Source: DASYUM01 sp036001225 (lineage in GTDB: Bacteria > Methylomirabilota > Methylomirabilia > Rokubacteriales > DASRDR01). Taken from it: DNA of 16,583 nt. How positions within the stretch are numbered: the first letter of the stretch is position 1; each line of letters begins with the position of its first letter. The notes under the pieces are model-generated. The model made no database searches. It was not told the DNA's origin and worked only from the letters and a program-made list of their open reading frames with translations. Shown in pieces: positions 7,872 through 14,901 of this stretch. The stretch is from assembly GCA_036001225.1 (NCBI GenBank), contig DASYUM010000033.1, forward strand, positions 1 through 16,583. The letters run 5' to 3'. Position numbers and translations under genes: made by a program.

Positions 7872-9056
7872 TTACTGCTTCTTGGCGGCCGGGGCCGCGA
7901 TCTCCAGGCGCTTGACCAGCTTGTTGTCCTTCCACTCCTTGGCGACCTCGTAGATGAGGTAGGTGGCTTTCTTGGGGTCGCCCTTGTCGTCGAAGTCCAC
8001 GCTGCCGGTGATGCCGCTGTGCTTGACCTTGCGGACGGCCTTGGCCACCGCCTCCCGGGTCGGCGCCTTCCCCCCCGCTTCCTTGATCGCCGCCTCCAGC
8101 CCCTTGAGCCCGATGGCGGTCGCGTCGTAGGCCTGAGCCGCGAACGGCTCGGGGTCCTTCCCGAACTTCTTCTTGTAGTCGTCGGCGAACTCTTTCGCCT
8201 TGGGATACTCCCTGACTCCGCCGGCGACGGTGGTGAAGTGCATGCCTACCACCGCGTCGCCGCCCAGCTTCAAGAGCTCGGTGGAGTCCAATCCGTCCGG
8301 GCCGAGGAACTTGGACTTGACCCCCTTCTCGCGGGCCTGCCGGAACATGGGGGCCGCTTGCGGGTACTCGCCCCCGAAAAAGATCACATCGGGGTTCTTG
8401 GCCTTGACCGGGGTCAGGATGGGGTCGAAGTTCGCCCGCTCCTCCGTCCCCTCGAAGCCGAGCACCTGCATCCCCTGCTTCTTGGCGGTGTCCTGGAAGA
8501 ACTCGGCGATCCCCTGCCCGTACTGGTTCTTGTTGTGGACGATGTAGACGCTCTTGGCCTTGAGGTTGTCCTTGGCGAACTGGGCCGCCACCGCGCCCTG
8601 GACGTCGTCGCGCCCGCAGACCCGGTTGACGTTGGGCAGTCCGCGGTCGGTGATGAGCGGGTTGGTGTTGGCGGGCGAGATCATCACGAGGCTGACTTCC
8701 TTGTAGACCTCGGACGACGGGATGGCCACGCCCGAGTTCAGATGGCCGATCACCACCAGGATGTCCTTGTCGGCGATGATGTTCTTGGCGTTGGCGACGC
8801 CGACGTCGGGCTTGGCCTGGTCGTCGAACGGCACCAGCTCGACCTTGAATCCGGCCTTCTCGACCGGCCCCTTGAACTTCTCGACTGCGAGCTGCGTCCC
8901 CAGCTTGATTCCTTCCCCGAGCGCCGCCAGCTCACCGGAGAGCGGGCTCTGGGTGGCGACCTTGATGGTGCCCTTGCCCTGGGCCTCGGCGGTCAGCGGC
9001 ACCACCAGGACCAAAGCGGCCAGCACGGCGAGCACAGGGGTCAGTGTCCAGCGCAT
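7872..9056 (-). CDS. LIV-type ABC transporter substrate-binding protein (operon-associated)
   Basis: Periplasmic binding protein of the branched-chain amino acid transporter encoded by the next four genes, 394 residues. The signal peptide is about residues 1-25 (core LTPVLAVLAALVLVVPL, cleavage after AEA). Landmarks are VATQSPLSGELAALGEG (33-49), VIGHLNSGVAIPSSEVY (102-118), NPLITDRGLPNVNRVCGRDD (132-151) and NQYGQGIAEFF (177-187). The protein is markedly richer in lysine than the arginine-rich neighbours, as often seen in abundant periplasmic binding proteins. There is no lipobox cysteine, so it should be soluble. An ATG at 9077 is in frame, but it would place a ribosome site inside the coding sequence; the ATG at 9056 has AAAGGAG six bases upstream. 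The 125-bp gap to thiE (9057-9181) shows no convincing promoter. Confidence 0.95.
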   Translation of the reverse strand: MRWTLTPVLAVLAALVLVVPLTAEAQGKGTIKVATQSPLSGELAALGEGIKLGTQLAVEKFKGPVEKAGFKVELVPFDDQAKPDVGVANAKNIIADKDILVVIGHLNSGVAIPSSEVYKEVSLVMISPANTNPLITDRGLPNVNRVCGRDDVQGAVAAQFAKDNLKAKSVYIVHNKNQYGQGIAEFFQDTAKKQGMQVLGFEGTEERANFDPILTPVKAKNPDVIFFGGEYPQAAPMFRQAREKGVKSKFLGPDGLDSTELLKLGGDAVVGMHFTTVAGGVREYPKAKEFADDYKKKFGKDPEPFAAQAYDATAIGLKGLEAAIKEAGGKAPTREAVAKAVRKVKHSGITGSVDFDDKGDPKKATYLIYEVAKEWKDNKLVKRLEIAAPAAKKQ

Positions 9057-9062
9057 AGGCTG

Positions 9063-9069
9063 CTCCTTT
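9063..9069 (-). promoter_or_regulatory. ribosome binding site fixing the start at 9056
   Basis: AAAGGAG on the minus strand, six bases from the ATG at 9056. It selects this start over the in-frame ATG at 9077, which would begin seven codons earlier and add charged residues ahead of the signal peptide. Confidence 0.8.
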
Positions 9070-9181
9070 CTAGGCATGAGACTGGCGGGACGAGAGTCAC
9101 CTGCATCGAGACCAGGATAATCGTCAGTGGTGTGGGGGGTGGGGGCACGGGCATCCGAGGTTCACCGGGATAGCGGGCACA

Positions 9182-9841
9182 TTATGGAGCGGGACCGCGC
9201 GGGCTGTCAAGGCGATGAGAGTACCGGATGGCGGCCAGGAAGGCCGCCGTCGCCTCGCCTGGGTCCCGCGCCAGCCCGATCGCCGAGATGATGGCGACCG
9301 CGTCGGCGCCGGCAGCCAGCACCGCCGGCACCCGCTCGACCGTGATGCCGCCGATGGCGACCAGGGGGACGGTCAGGTGGGGCCGAGCCAGGCGGAGCGC
9401 CTCGAGTCCGACCAGCTCGAAGCCGGCCTTGGACCCGGTCGCGAAGATCGAGCCGAGCGCGACGTAGTCCGCGCCCTCGGCTTGCGCGCGCCGTGCCTGG
9501 TCGAGGCTGTGGGTCGAGGCGCCCAGAACCAGACCCGGCGCCAGCGGGCGGGCCGCGGCCGGCGCGAGGTCGTCCTGGCCGAGGTGCACGCCGTCGGCGC
9601 CGACGGCGAGGGCGACGTCGAGCCGATCGTTCACGATGAAGACGCCCCCCGCCGCCCGGACGCGCGCCCGGACCTGACGCGCACGGGCGGCCAGGACCCG
9701 CGTGGTCGCTCCCTTGTCCCGGAGCTGGATCCACCGGGCGCCGGCGGTGAGGACCGCGTCGGCAAGCAGCTCGAGCTCGCGCCCGCCAGCCACGGCGGGG
9801 TCGAGGATGACGTAGAGATCGAGCGGGGGGCGCGCGGTCAC
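9182..9841 (-). CDS. thiE: thiamine-phosphate synthase ThiE
   Basis: Joins the thiazole phosphate and pyrimidine pyrophosphate to make thiamine phosphate. About 219 residues, normal for this TIM-barrel family. Conserved sites visible are WIQLRDKG (37-44; Gln39, Arg41, Lys43), FIVNDRLDVALAVGADGVHL (68-87; Asn71, Asp72), GQDDL with Asp91 for Mg, GASTHS (107-112), GSIFATGSKAG (130-140; Lys138) and AIGGI (162-166). The start is GTG at 9841, one strand before the first beta strand, 28 bases after the accC stop. The open frame reaches further upstream, but that part overlaps accC in another frame. The ribosome site is poor, so coupling to accC is likely. No TPP riboswitch-like structure was noticed; expression would follow the accC operon. 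Confidence 0.92.
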   Translation of the reverse strand: MTARPPLDLYVILDPAVAGGRELELLADAVLTAGARWIQLRDKGATTRVLAARARQVRARVRAAGGVFIVNDRLDVALAVGADGVHLGQDDLAPAAARPLAPGLVLGASTHSLDQARRAQAEGADYVALGSIFATGSKAGFELVGLEALRLARPHLTVPLVAIGGITVERVPAVLAAGADAVAIISAIGLARDPGEATAAFLAAIRYSHRLDSPRGPAP

Positions 9842-9869
9842 CGGGCCGGCCCGAGCGGCCGCCGGGGCG

Positions 9870-11204
9870 CTAGAGGTGGGTTTCCAGGAACGCCGTCGAA
9901 TAGGCGCCCTCGACGAAGCGGGGATCGGCCAGGAGCCGCGCGTGGAACGGAATGGTCGTCTTGATGCCCTCCAGGAGGAACTCGGCCAGTGCCCGCCGCA
10001 TGCGGGCGATTGCCTGGGGCCGATCGGCGCCGTGGGCAATCAGCTTGGCCACCAGCGAGTCGTAGTGGGGCGGGACCGTGTAGCCGGCGAAGCAGTGGCT
10101 GTCCACCCGGATGCCGAGCCCTCCGGGTGGAAGGTAGGTCGCGATGCGACCCGGATCGGGGGTGAAGGTGACCGGGTCCTCGGCGGTGATCCGACACTCG
10201 ATCGCGTGCCCTCGGAAGGCCACGGCGTCCTGGCCCAGGCTCAACGGCTCCCCGGCCGCGATGCGGATCTGCTCGCGGACGAGGTCGATCCCGGTCACCA
10301 TCTCGGTCACCGGGTGCTCGACCTGGATCCGCGTATTGACCTCGAGGAAGTAGAAGCGCCCCTGGCCGTCCAAGATGAACTCGACGGTTCCGGCGTTCTC
10401 GTAGCCAGCGGTCCGGCAGAGTCGGAGGGCGGCCGCGGTGAGATCTCGCCGGAGCTCCGGCGTCACCGCCGGCGAGGGAGACTCTTCGAGCAGCTTCTGG
10501 TGCCGCCGCTGGATCGAGCACTCGCGCTCGCCGAGATGAATCAGGTGGCCGTGGCTGTCGGCCAGCACCTGGACCTCGACGTGGCGGGCGCCTTCCACGT
10601 ATTTTTCGGCATAGATCTCGGAGGACGCGAAGGCCGCCGCCGCCTCCTTCTGGCAGGTCTGGACGGCGGCGACCAGGCTCTCGGGATCGCGCACCAGCCG
10701 CATGCCCCGGCCGCCGCCCCCCAGCGCCGCCTTGAGCAAGACCGGATAGCCGATCTCCTCGGCGCAGGCCCGGGCGTCGGCCTCGTCGCGCAGCGCGCCC
10801 TCGCTACCCGGCAGGAGCGGCACCTCGCTCTTCCGCGCCAGCTCGCGGGCCCGCACCTTGTCGCCGAGAAGCCGGATGGCGTCGGGGCGGGGGCCGATGA
10901 ACCGGATCGAGCAGGCCCCGCAGATCTCGGCGAACGTCGCGTTCTCGGCCAGGAAGCCGTAGCCGGGGTGGATGGCCTCGGCGTCGGTCACTTCGGCCGC
11001 CGAGATGAGGCTGGGGATGTTGAGGTAACTCTGGGCGCTCTCCTCGGGACCGATGCACACGCTTTCGTCGGCCAGCAGCACGGGGAGCGAGTTGGCATCG
11101 GCCTTGGAGTGGGCGACGACGGTGCGGATGCCCATCTCCCGGCAGGTGCGGAGAATGCGCAGGGCGATCTCGCCCCGGTTGGCGATGAGAATCTTGCCGA
11201 ACAT
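9870..11204 (-). CDS. accC: biotin carboxylase subunit AccC
   Basis: ATP-dependent carboxylation of the biotin on AccB, the first half-reaction of acetyl-CoA carboxylase in fatty acid synthesis. The 444 residues match stand-alone AccC. The N-terminus FGKILIANRGEIALRI (2-17) is diagnostic. The ATP-grasp fold shows Lys116, Lys158 and the glycine-rich GGGGRGM (162-168), then ERECSIQRRHQKLLEE (227-242; Lys237) and EVNTRIQVEHPVTE (288-301; Glu288, Asn290, Arg292, Glu296), corresponding to the E. coli active site. The ATG at 11204 has GGGAG about ten bases upstream and lies 14 bases after the upstream stop. Biotin carboxylases of other acyl-CoA carboxylases look similar, but efp and accB nearby favour acetyl-CoA carboxylase. 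Confidence 0.95.
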   Translation of the reverse strand: MFGKILIANRGEIALRILRTCREMGIRTVVAHSKADANSLPVLLADESVCIGPEESAQSYLNIPSLISAAEVTDAEAIHPGYGFLAENATFAEICGACSIRFIGPRPDAIRLLGDKVRARELARKSEVPLLPGSEGALRDEADARACAEEIGYPVLLKAALGGGGRGMRLVRDPESLVAAVQTCQKEAAAAFASSEIYAEKYVEGARHVEVQVLADSHGHLIHLGERECSIQRRHQKLLEESPSPAVTPELRRDLTAAALRLCRTAGYENAGTVEFILDGQGRFYFLEVNTRIQVEHPVTEMVTGIDLVREQIRIAAGEPLSLGQDAVAFRGHAIECRITAEDPVTFTPDPGRIATYLPPGGLGIRVDSHCFAGYTVPPHYDSLVAKLIAHGADRPQAIARMRRALAEFLLEGIKTTIPFHARLLADPRFVEGAYSTAFLETHL

Positions 11205-11218
11205 GGCCGCCCGCTCCC

Positions 11219-12727
11219 TCAGCTCCGGCCGGCGATGGCCAGCAGCCGGGCTTCGATCTCCTCCGGGCCGAAGCCGAATGTCTCCCGCAGCGCCGACTCC
11301 ACGGGCGCGCCCTGACCGAGCCGGGCCAGGAAGTCGCGCAGCTTGCCCAGGCCCCCGCGCTCGAGGAGGTACTCGACCGCGACGTGGGTCAACTGGTACC
11401 CGGCGACCAGCGCGTCCGGGTTCCCGGATCGGCTGAGCCGCTCGATGCCCCTCAGGGTCAGCAGCTCCCGCGGCACTCCGGTGGCCAGCGAGCGCGGCGC
11501 CGAGCGTGGCTCCAGCACCTGGGCCAGGCCCTCGTGGACCCAGAGCGGCGCCTGGCCGCGGGAGACCTCGTGGATGATGGCGTGGGCGTACTCGTGGCGC
11601 ACCAGGCGAGACAGGCTGCGGGAGTACGCCACCGAGGCGCTCAGGTTCAGCCGGATCTTCCGCTGATCGTAGACGCCCGCGATGAGGTGGGGCGGCGCCC
11701 CGGTGACCTCGCCGAAGACGTCGCTCGCGTAGATTCCCACCTGGAGGCGGTCGGAGGGGAAGACCCCGAGCTCTCGCCCGATGGAGTCGTAGGCCTCTTC
11801 GAGCGTATCCACCACCGAGCGGCCGAGGTCGATGCCCCGCGCGCCTTCGTAGCGGACCAGGAAGTGCCGGCTCTCCTGGCTCCAGTAGTCGCTTTCGGCC
11901 TTCTGCTCCCGCTCGACGACGGCGAGAAGGGTGCGGCCGGCACGGTGGTCGGGATGGGCGCCGAGGAGACGGCGAAGCGTCTCGGCGGCGTCGCGGGAGC
12001 GGCCCTGGCGCTCGTGGGTCTCGGCCAGCCGGTAGAGCAACTCGGGGTCGTCCGGAAACGTGCGGGCCGCCTGCTCCAGCACCGACTGCGCCCGGCCGGG
12101 GTCACGCGCGCCGAGGTAGGCGGCCGCCAGCCCGACCCAGAGTCGGGGCGTTTCCGGAGAGGCCTGGACCGCGCGCTCGAAGTAATCGATGGCCATCGCG
12201 GGCAACCCCGCCTGGGCCGCTTCGCGGCCGAGCCGGGCCAGGCATGCCCCGTGATTGCGCCGCGCCTCGGCGCCTCCGACCCGGTTGACGAGGTCGCGGT
12301 AGCGGTCGCACGCTTCGGCGACCCGGCCTTGCTGGTAGAGCGTGAACGCTTCCTGGGCGAGCGCGGCCTCGGGGCCGGTCACCGGGCCCGCCGGCGCCGG
12401 CTCGGAGGCCACGGCCGGGGGCGCGACCGATGGGCGCGCCTCCGGCATCGCGGCGCCGGTGGTTGGCTCCCGCGCGGGCGGGTTCACCCAGTGGTCCAAC
12501 ACCCAGCGAACACCCGACGGCCCGCCCACCACGGTGACGAGCAATGTCACCAGCAGGATGTTGAGCCGCGTCATGCGATCGAGCCGGGTGGGACGCGGAG
12601 CCGCGATGGCCGGCGCCGGCGCCGGGGCGGCCGACGGGGAGGCGGGCGGGGCGACGGGGTCGGCCTGGCACTTCGGGCACTGGCGGGTGCCGTCGGGAAG
12701 GTTGGTCCAGCACGACCGGCAGAACAT
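11219..12727 (-). CDS. membrane-anchored TPR protein with zinc ribbon and peptidase MA-like domain
   Basis: 502 residues, inserted between accB and accC. The order of parts is: a short zinc ribbon (Cys3, Cys6, Cys17, Cys20); a Pro/Ala-rich linker (23-45); one hydrophobic segment (about 54-69), probably a membrane anchor with the ribbon in the cytoplasm; another Pro/Ala linker; TPR-like helices (about 122-275, with AIDYFERAVQASPETPRLW as a clear unit); and a C-terminal metalloprotease-like domain. The latter has LVRHEYAHAIIHE (375-387) with an HExxH zinc site (His378, Glu379, His382) and APLWVHEGLAQ (393-403), where Glu399 fits the third ligand of gluzincins of the peptidase MA type. The active-site residues are intact, so proteolysis outside the membrane is possible but unproven; target unknown. 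The ATG at 12727 is supported by the zinc ribbon but its purine-rich site is inside a hairpin. Confidence 0.8.
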   Translation of the reverse strand: MFCRSCWTNLPDGTRQCPKCQADPVAPPASPSAAPAPAPAIAAPRPTRLDRMTRLNILLVTLLVTVVGGPSGVRWVLDHWVNPPAREPTTGAAMPEARPSVAPPAVASEPAPAGPVTGPEAALAQEAFTLYQQGRVAEACDRYRDLVNRVGGAEARRNHGACLARLGREAAQAGLPAMAIDYFERAVQASPETPRLWVGLAAAYLGARDPGRAQSVLEQAARTFPDDPELLYRLAETHERQGRSRDAAETLRRLLGAHPDHRAGRTLLAVVEREQKAESDYWSQESRHFLVRYEGARGIDLGRSVVDTLEEAYDSIGRELGVFPSDRLQVGIYASDVFGEVTGAPPHLIAGVYDQRKIRLNLSASVAYSRSLSRLVRHEYAHAIIHEVSRGQAPLWVHEGLAQVLEPRSAPRSLATGVPRELLTLRGIERLSRSGNPDALVAGYQLTHVAVEYLLERGGLGKLRDFLARLGQGAPVESALRETFGFGPEEIEARLLAIAGRS

Positions 12728-12737
12728 GAACTTCGGG

Positions 12738-12803
12738 GGGGGGCTACGCCCCCCTCCGACGGCCCTCCCGGCAAAGCCGGGCCGTTCGCTCTTCAGCGAA
12801 CGG
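12738..12803. repeat. three tandem hairpins in the accB to TPR/peptidase gap
   Basis: Three perfect inverted repeats follow one another: a 7-bp stem (12738-12744 with 12748-12754, 3-base loop), a 6-bp stem (12767-12772 with 12776-12781, 3-base loop) and a 9-bp stem (12782-12790 with 12795-12803, 4-base loop). None is followed by a T-run on either strand. They occupy about half of the 140-bp gap after accB. The stem nearest the downstream gene begins ten bases upstream of its ATG and contains part of the only purine-rich stretch (GGAGGGGGG, 12749-12757). Possible roles are mRNA processing or stability, attenuation, or a genome-wide palindromic repeat. Confidence 0.6.
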
Positions 12804-12867
12804 TTCGGGCCTGCCTCCCCCCGGGATGCGCGGCGGCCGGGCCATTCCGCTGCACTCGTCAGGCGCG

Positions 12868-13302
12868 CTACGGCTCGATGAGAAAGAGAGGCTGCCCATA
12901 CTCGACCGGCTGGCCGTTCTCGACCAGCACCCGGATGATCCGACCGCCGACCTTCGACTCGATCTCGTTCATCAGCTTCATCGCTTCGATGATACAGAGC
13001 ACCTGGCCTTCCTTGATCGCGTCGCCTTCGCGGACGTAGGGCTCGGCGTCCGGCGATGGCGCGCGATAGAACGTGCCGACCATCGGCGCCTCGACCGTCA
13101 CCAGGTGCTGGCGGCGGTCCTCCCGAACCGCCTCCGGGGCCGGGGCGGTCGGGCTCATCGGCGGCCCGGCGGTGGCGGCCGGGGGCGGCGCCGCGGCCTC
13201 CCGGCGGAGCCGGATGCGGTCGCCGCCGCGCTCGACCTCGACCTCGGTGAGCCCGTACTCGCGGAGGAAGTCCAGCAGCGCGCGGATCTCCTTGAGATTC
13301 AT
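12868..13302 (-). CDS. accB: biotin carboxyl carrier protein AccB of acetyl-CoA carboxylase
   Basis: Carries biotin between the carboxylase AccC and the carboxyltransferase. 144 residues: an N-terminal helix region starting MNLKEIRALLDFLREYGLTE, typical of AccB; an Ala/Pro-rich flexible linker (37-58); and a C-terminal biotinyl domain with APMVGTFYRAPSP (72-84) and the biotin site EAMKLMNEIES (106-116; Lys109). The ATG at 13302 is preceded by a GAGAGG ribosome site. accC follows only after the TPR/peptidase gene. The 207-bp gap to efp (13303-13509) shows no convincing gene; it contains only a low-complexity Arg/Pro/Ser frame and no clear promoter. Confidence 0.95.
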   Translation of the reverse strand: MNLKEIRALLDFLREYGLTEVEVERGGDRIRLRREAAAPPPAATAGPPMSPTAPAPEAVREDRRQHLVTVEAPMVGTFYRAPSPDAEPYVREGDAIKEGQVLCIIEAMKLMNEIESKVGGRIIRVLVENGQPVEYGQPLFLIEP

Positions 13303-13509
13303 CGGCCTCTCACCCGCCCTGTCATGATGTCCTGGCAGTCACCACATTCGCCGGCGATGGTACCGGGCCGAGGATCGAGCCGCCCGGGGACGCAGGGCGC
13401 GCCGCATGACGTCGCGGGCTGGGGCCCCGCCGTCCGGGGCGCGCACCCGAAGGTGAGGCGCGCCGACGACCGAGGCGCGGGGATGCGACGGTCATCGGCC
13501 CCGTACGCA

Positions 13510-14070
13510 TCAGCCCGCCCGCTCGATGTACGTCCCGGTCCGGGTATCCACCTTCAAGACGTCGCCCTCGTTGATGAAGAGCGGGACCGATACCACCGCC
13601 CCCGTCTCCAGGGTGGCCGGCTTGGAGCCGCCGGAGGCGGTGTCGCCCCGTAGCCCGGGGTCCGTCTTCACGACGCGCAGCTCGGCGAAGGTCGGCAGCT
13701 CCACTCCGGCCGGCGAGCCGTTGATGTACAGCAGTTCGACCTCCATGGTCTCCTTCAGGTAGTCGGCGGCATCACCGACCTCCTCTCGGGAGAGCGCGAT
13801 CTGTTCGTAGGTCTCGAGGCTCATGAAGTGGAAGCGGTCGTCTCGGTAGAGGAACTGCATCGGCTTCTGCTCGAAGTCCACCAGCTCGAACTTCTCCCCC
13901 GAGCGGAAGGTCCGATCGACGACGGTGCCGAGGCGGAGGTGCTTGAGCTTGGTGCGGATGAACGCGCCACCCTTGCCCGGCTTGACGTGCTGGAAATCCA
14001 CGATGGTGTACGGATTGCCATCGACCTCGATCTTGAGGCCGCGGCGGAACTCCGCGGTCGATACCGGCAT
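13510..14070 (-). CDS. efp: translation elongation factor P
   Basis: Binds the ribosome next to the P site and relieves stalling at polyproline. 186 residues, the usual length. Domain I begins STAEFRRGLKIEVDG and holds HVKPGKGGAF (28-37) with Lys33 at the loop tip that contacts the peptidyl transferase centre and is modified in some bacteria; no modification gene is in the window. The C-terminal signature GDTASGGSKPATLETGA followed by VPLFINEGD is clear. The ATG at 14070 has GAGGG about eight bases upstream; the frame extends further but over the preceding TPR gene. It starts four bases after the TPR stop. The proline-rich linkers in AccB and the TPR/peptidase protein encoded downstream are plausible clients (inference). 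Confidence 0.97.
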   Translation of the reverse strand: MPVSTAEFRRGLKIEVDGNPYTIVDFQHVKPGKGGAFIRTKLKHLRLGTVVDRTFRSGEKFELVDFEQKPMQFLYRDDRFHFMSLETYEQIALSREEVGDAADYLKETMEVELLYINGSPAGVELPTFAELRVVKTDPGLRGDTASGGSKPATLETGAVVSVPLFINEGDVLKVDTRTGTYIERAG

Positions 14071-14074
14071 GGAG

Positions 14075-14707
14075 TTACCCTCGAAGCCGCCGCGCCTGCC
14101 CTCGGGTCCGACCGAGCTCGGCCAAGCGCGCGCGGGCGATTTCGTGTTCAGGCCTCCGGAAAACGAGGCGGCTGAAGACCGCGATGGCCTCGTCCAGGAG
14201 CCCCTGGGCGACACAGAGGTCGCCGAACGTCACCGTGGCGTAGGTGTCGTCGGCGAGCAGCGGCCACAGCCCGCTCGCGTCACGGCTCGCCCGGCCACCC
14301 CCGGCCGCGACCTCGAGGGCCCGCAGCTGCCCCTGCGTCGGGCGATCGTCGGGATCGAGGACTCCCAGCCGGCGTAGATGACTCAGCGCCGCCCGCGGGT
14401 CGGCCAACCGAAGCGTGCACTCGACCGCCAGCCGCAGCGCGGGTTCGTGGTCCGGCTCCCCGGCCAGGAATCGTTCCACCTCGGACCGGGCCCCAGCGAC
14501 GTCCTCCCGGTCCAACAACGCCTTGGCCAGGATGAACCGCGCCGTCGAGTAGCCGGGGTAGCGCTCGAGTCCCTGGCGGCAGAGCGCCACGGCTTCGTCC
14601 ACCCGGCCGGCTCGCCGATACGCCTCGGCGAGCGCGGCGAAGGCCTGGGAGCTGGGCTCCCGGCCGAGCCGGGCCTCGAGTGCGCGGATGTCGTCGGCGG
14701 TCGGCAA
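14075..14707 (-). CDS. TPR-repeat protein, first gene of the efp-acc operon
   Basis: A 210-residue soluble helical-repeat protein without a signal peptide or membrane segment. TPR-like units are seen at QAFAALAEAYRRAGRVDEAV (21-40) with LCRQGLERYPGY following, at ARFILAKALLDREDVAGARS (57-76), and at the C-terminus (FGDLCVAQGLLDEAIAVFSR, 161-180). Such proteins act as scaffolds; the partner is unknown. The start chosen is TTG at 14707, with GGGGAG five bases upstream. The longer GTG start at 14743 lies at or upstream of the predicted transcription start from the promoter at 14748-14777 and cannot be translated from it. The gene ends four bases before efp, so the two are probably translated together. 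Confidence 0.78.
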   Translation of the reverse strand: MPTADDIRALEARLGREPSSQAFAALAEAYRRAGRVDEAVALCRQGLERYPGYSTARFILAKALLDREDVAGARSEVERFLAGEPDHEPALRLAVECTLRLADPRAALSHLRRLGVLDPDDRPTQGQLRALEVAAGGGRASRDASGLWPLLADDTYATVTFGDLCVAQGLLDEAIAVFSRLVFRRPEHEIARARLAELGRTRGQARRLRG

Positions 14708-14712
14708 GCGAT

Positions 14713-14718
14713 CTCCCC
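14713..14718 (-). promoter_or_regulatory. ribosome binding site supporting the TTG start at 14707
   Basis: GGGGAG on the minus strand, five bases before TTG. The alternative GTG at 14743 has no purine-rich site upstream. With the promoter position, this decides the start. Confidence 0.6.
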
Positions 14719-14747
14719 GCAGGATGGCGGTGCCTCTGAGCACGCCT

Positions 14748-14777
14748 ACTATACGGGCCGCCGCCGTCCGATGTCAA
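14748..14777 (-). promoter_or_regulatory. sigma70-type promoter of the TPR-efp-accB-accC-thiE operon
   Basis: The minus strand shows a perfect -35 TTGACA (14772-14777), an 18-bp spacer and -10 TATAGT (14748-14753, five of six). The predicted start point is near 14741, giving a leader of about 34 bases that contains the GGGGAG site. AT-rich sequence just upstream (about 14786-14800) could act as an UP element. Confidence 0.65.
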
Positions 14778-14781
14778 TGCG

Positions 14782-14814
14782 AGTTGCTGAAAAACGCTAA
14801 GTAGGGTCGCAACT
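14782..14814. promoter_or_regulatory. inverted repeat between divergent promoters, candidate operator
   Basis: AGTTGC (14782-14787) and GCAACT (14809-14814) are perfect arms separated by 21 bases of AT-richer sequence. The pair lies immediately upstream of the -35 of the efp operon promoter. It could bind a regulator or be chance; no known motif was recognised. Confidence 0.25.
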
Positions 14815-14865
14815 TGCACGTCGGCCCGCCACGGCCGGGTGCCGGATGGCCCCCGGGGCATTTAC

Positions 14866-14895
14866 TTGGCGCGCCTCCCGCGTCGCCGCTATAGT
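14866..14895 (+). promoter_or_regulatory. promoter of the three-repeat/nuclease-like gene, probably giving a leaderless mRNA
   Basis: TTGGCG (14866-14871), an 18-bp spacer and TATAGT (14890-14895), the same -10 and spacing as the divergent promoter at 14748-14777. Seven bases downstream of the -10 is exactly the A of the ATG at 14902, and no ribosome site precedes that ATG. Confidence 0.55.
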
Positions 14896-14901
14896 ACCGC
14901 C

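Noticed and set aside
9134..9151. A G-rich run (six, five and three G) upstream of the operon binding protein, considered as a G-quadruplex
   Set aside because: It has only three separated G-tracts within a short span, so a standard four-tract quadruplex is not clear.
7581..9173. A 530-codon open frame on the plus strand
   Set aside because: It is antisense to the binding protein and the start of livH. It has the Asp/Gly/Val/Leu/His-heavy, non-family composition expected from the complement of GC-rich codons.
9182..9870. A TPP riboswitch controlling thiE
   Set aside because: No conserved thi-box sequence was seen, and the gap before thiE is only 28 bases after accC.
13322..13510. A 62-codon frame on the minus strand whose ATG overlaps the efp stop
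   Set aside because: The ATGA overlap looked like coupling, but the protein is an Arg/Pro/Ser/Gly low-complexity string with no motif and no clear ribosome site of its own.
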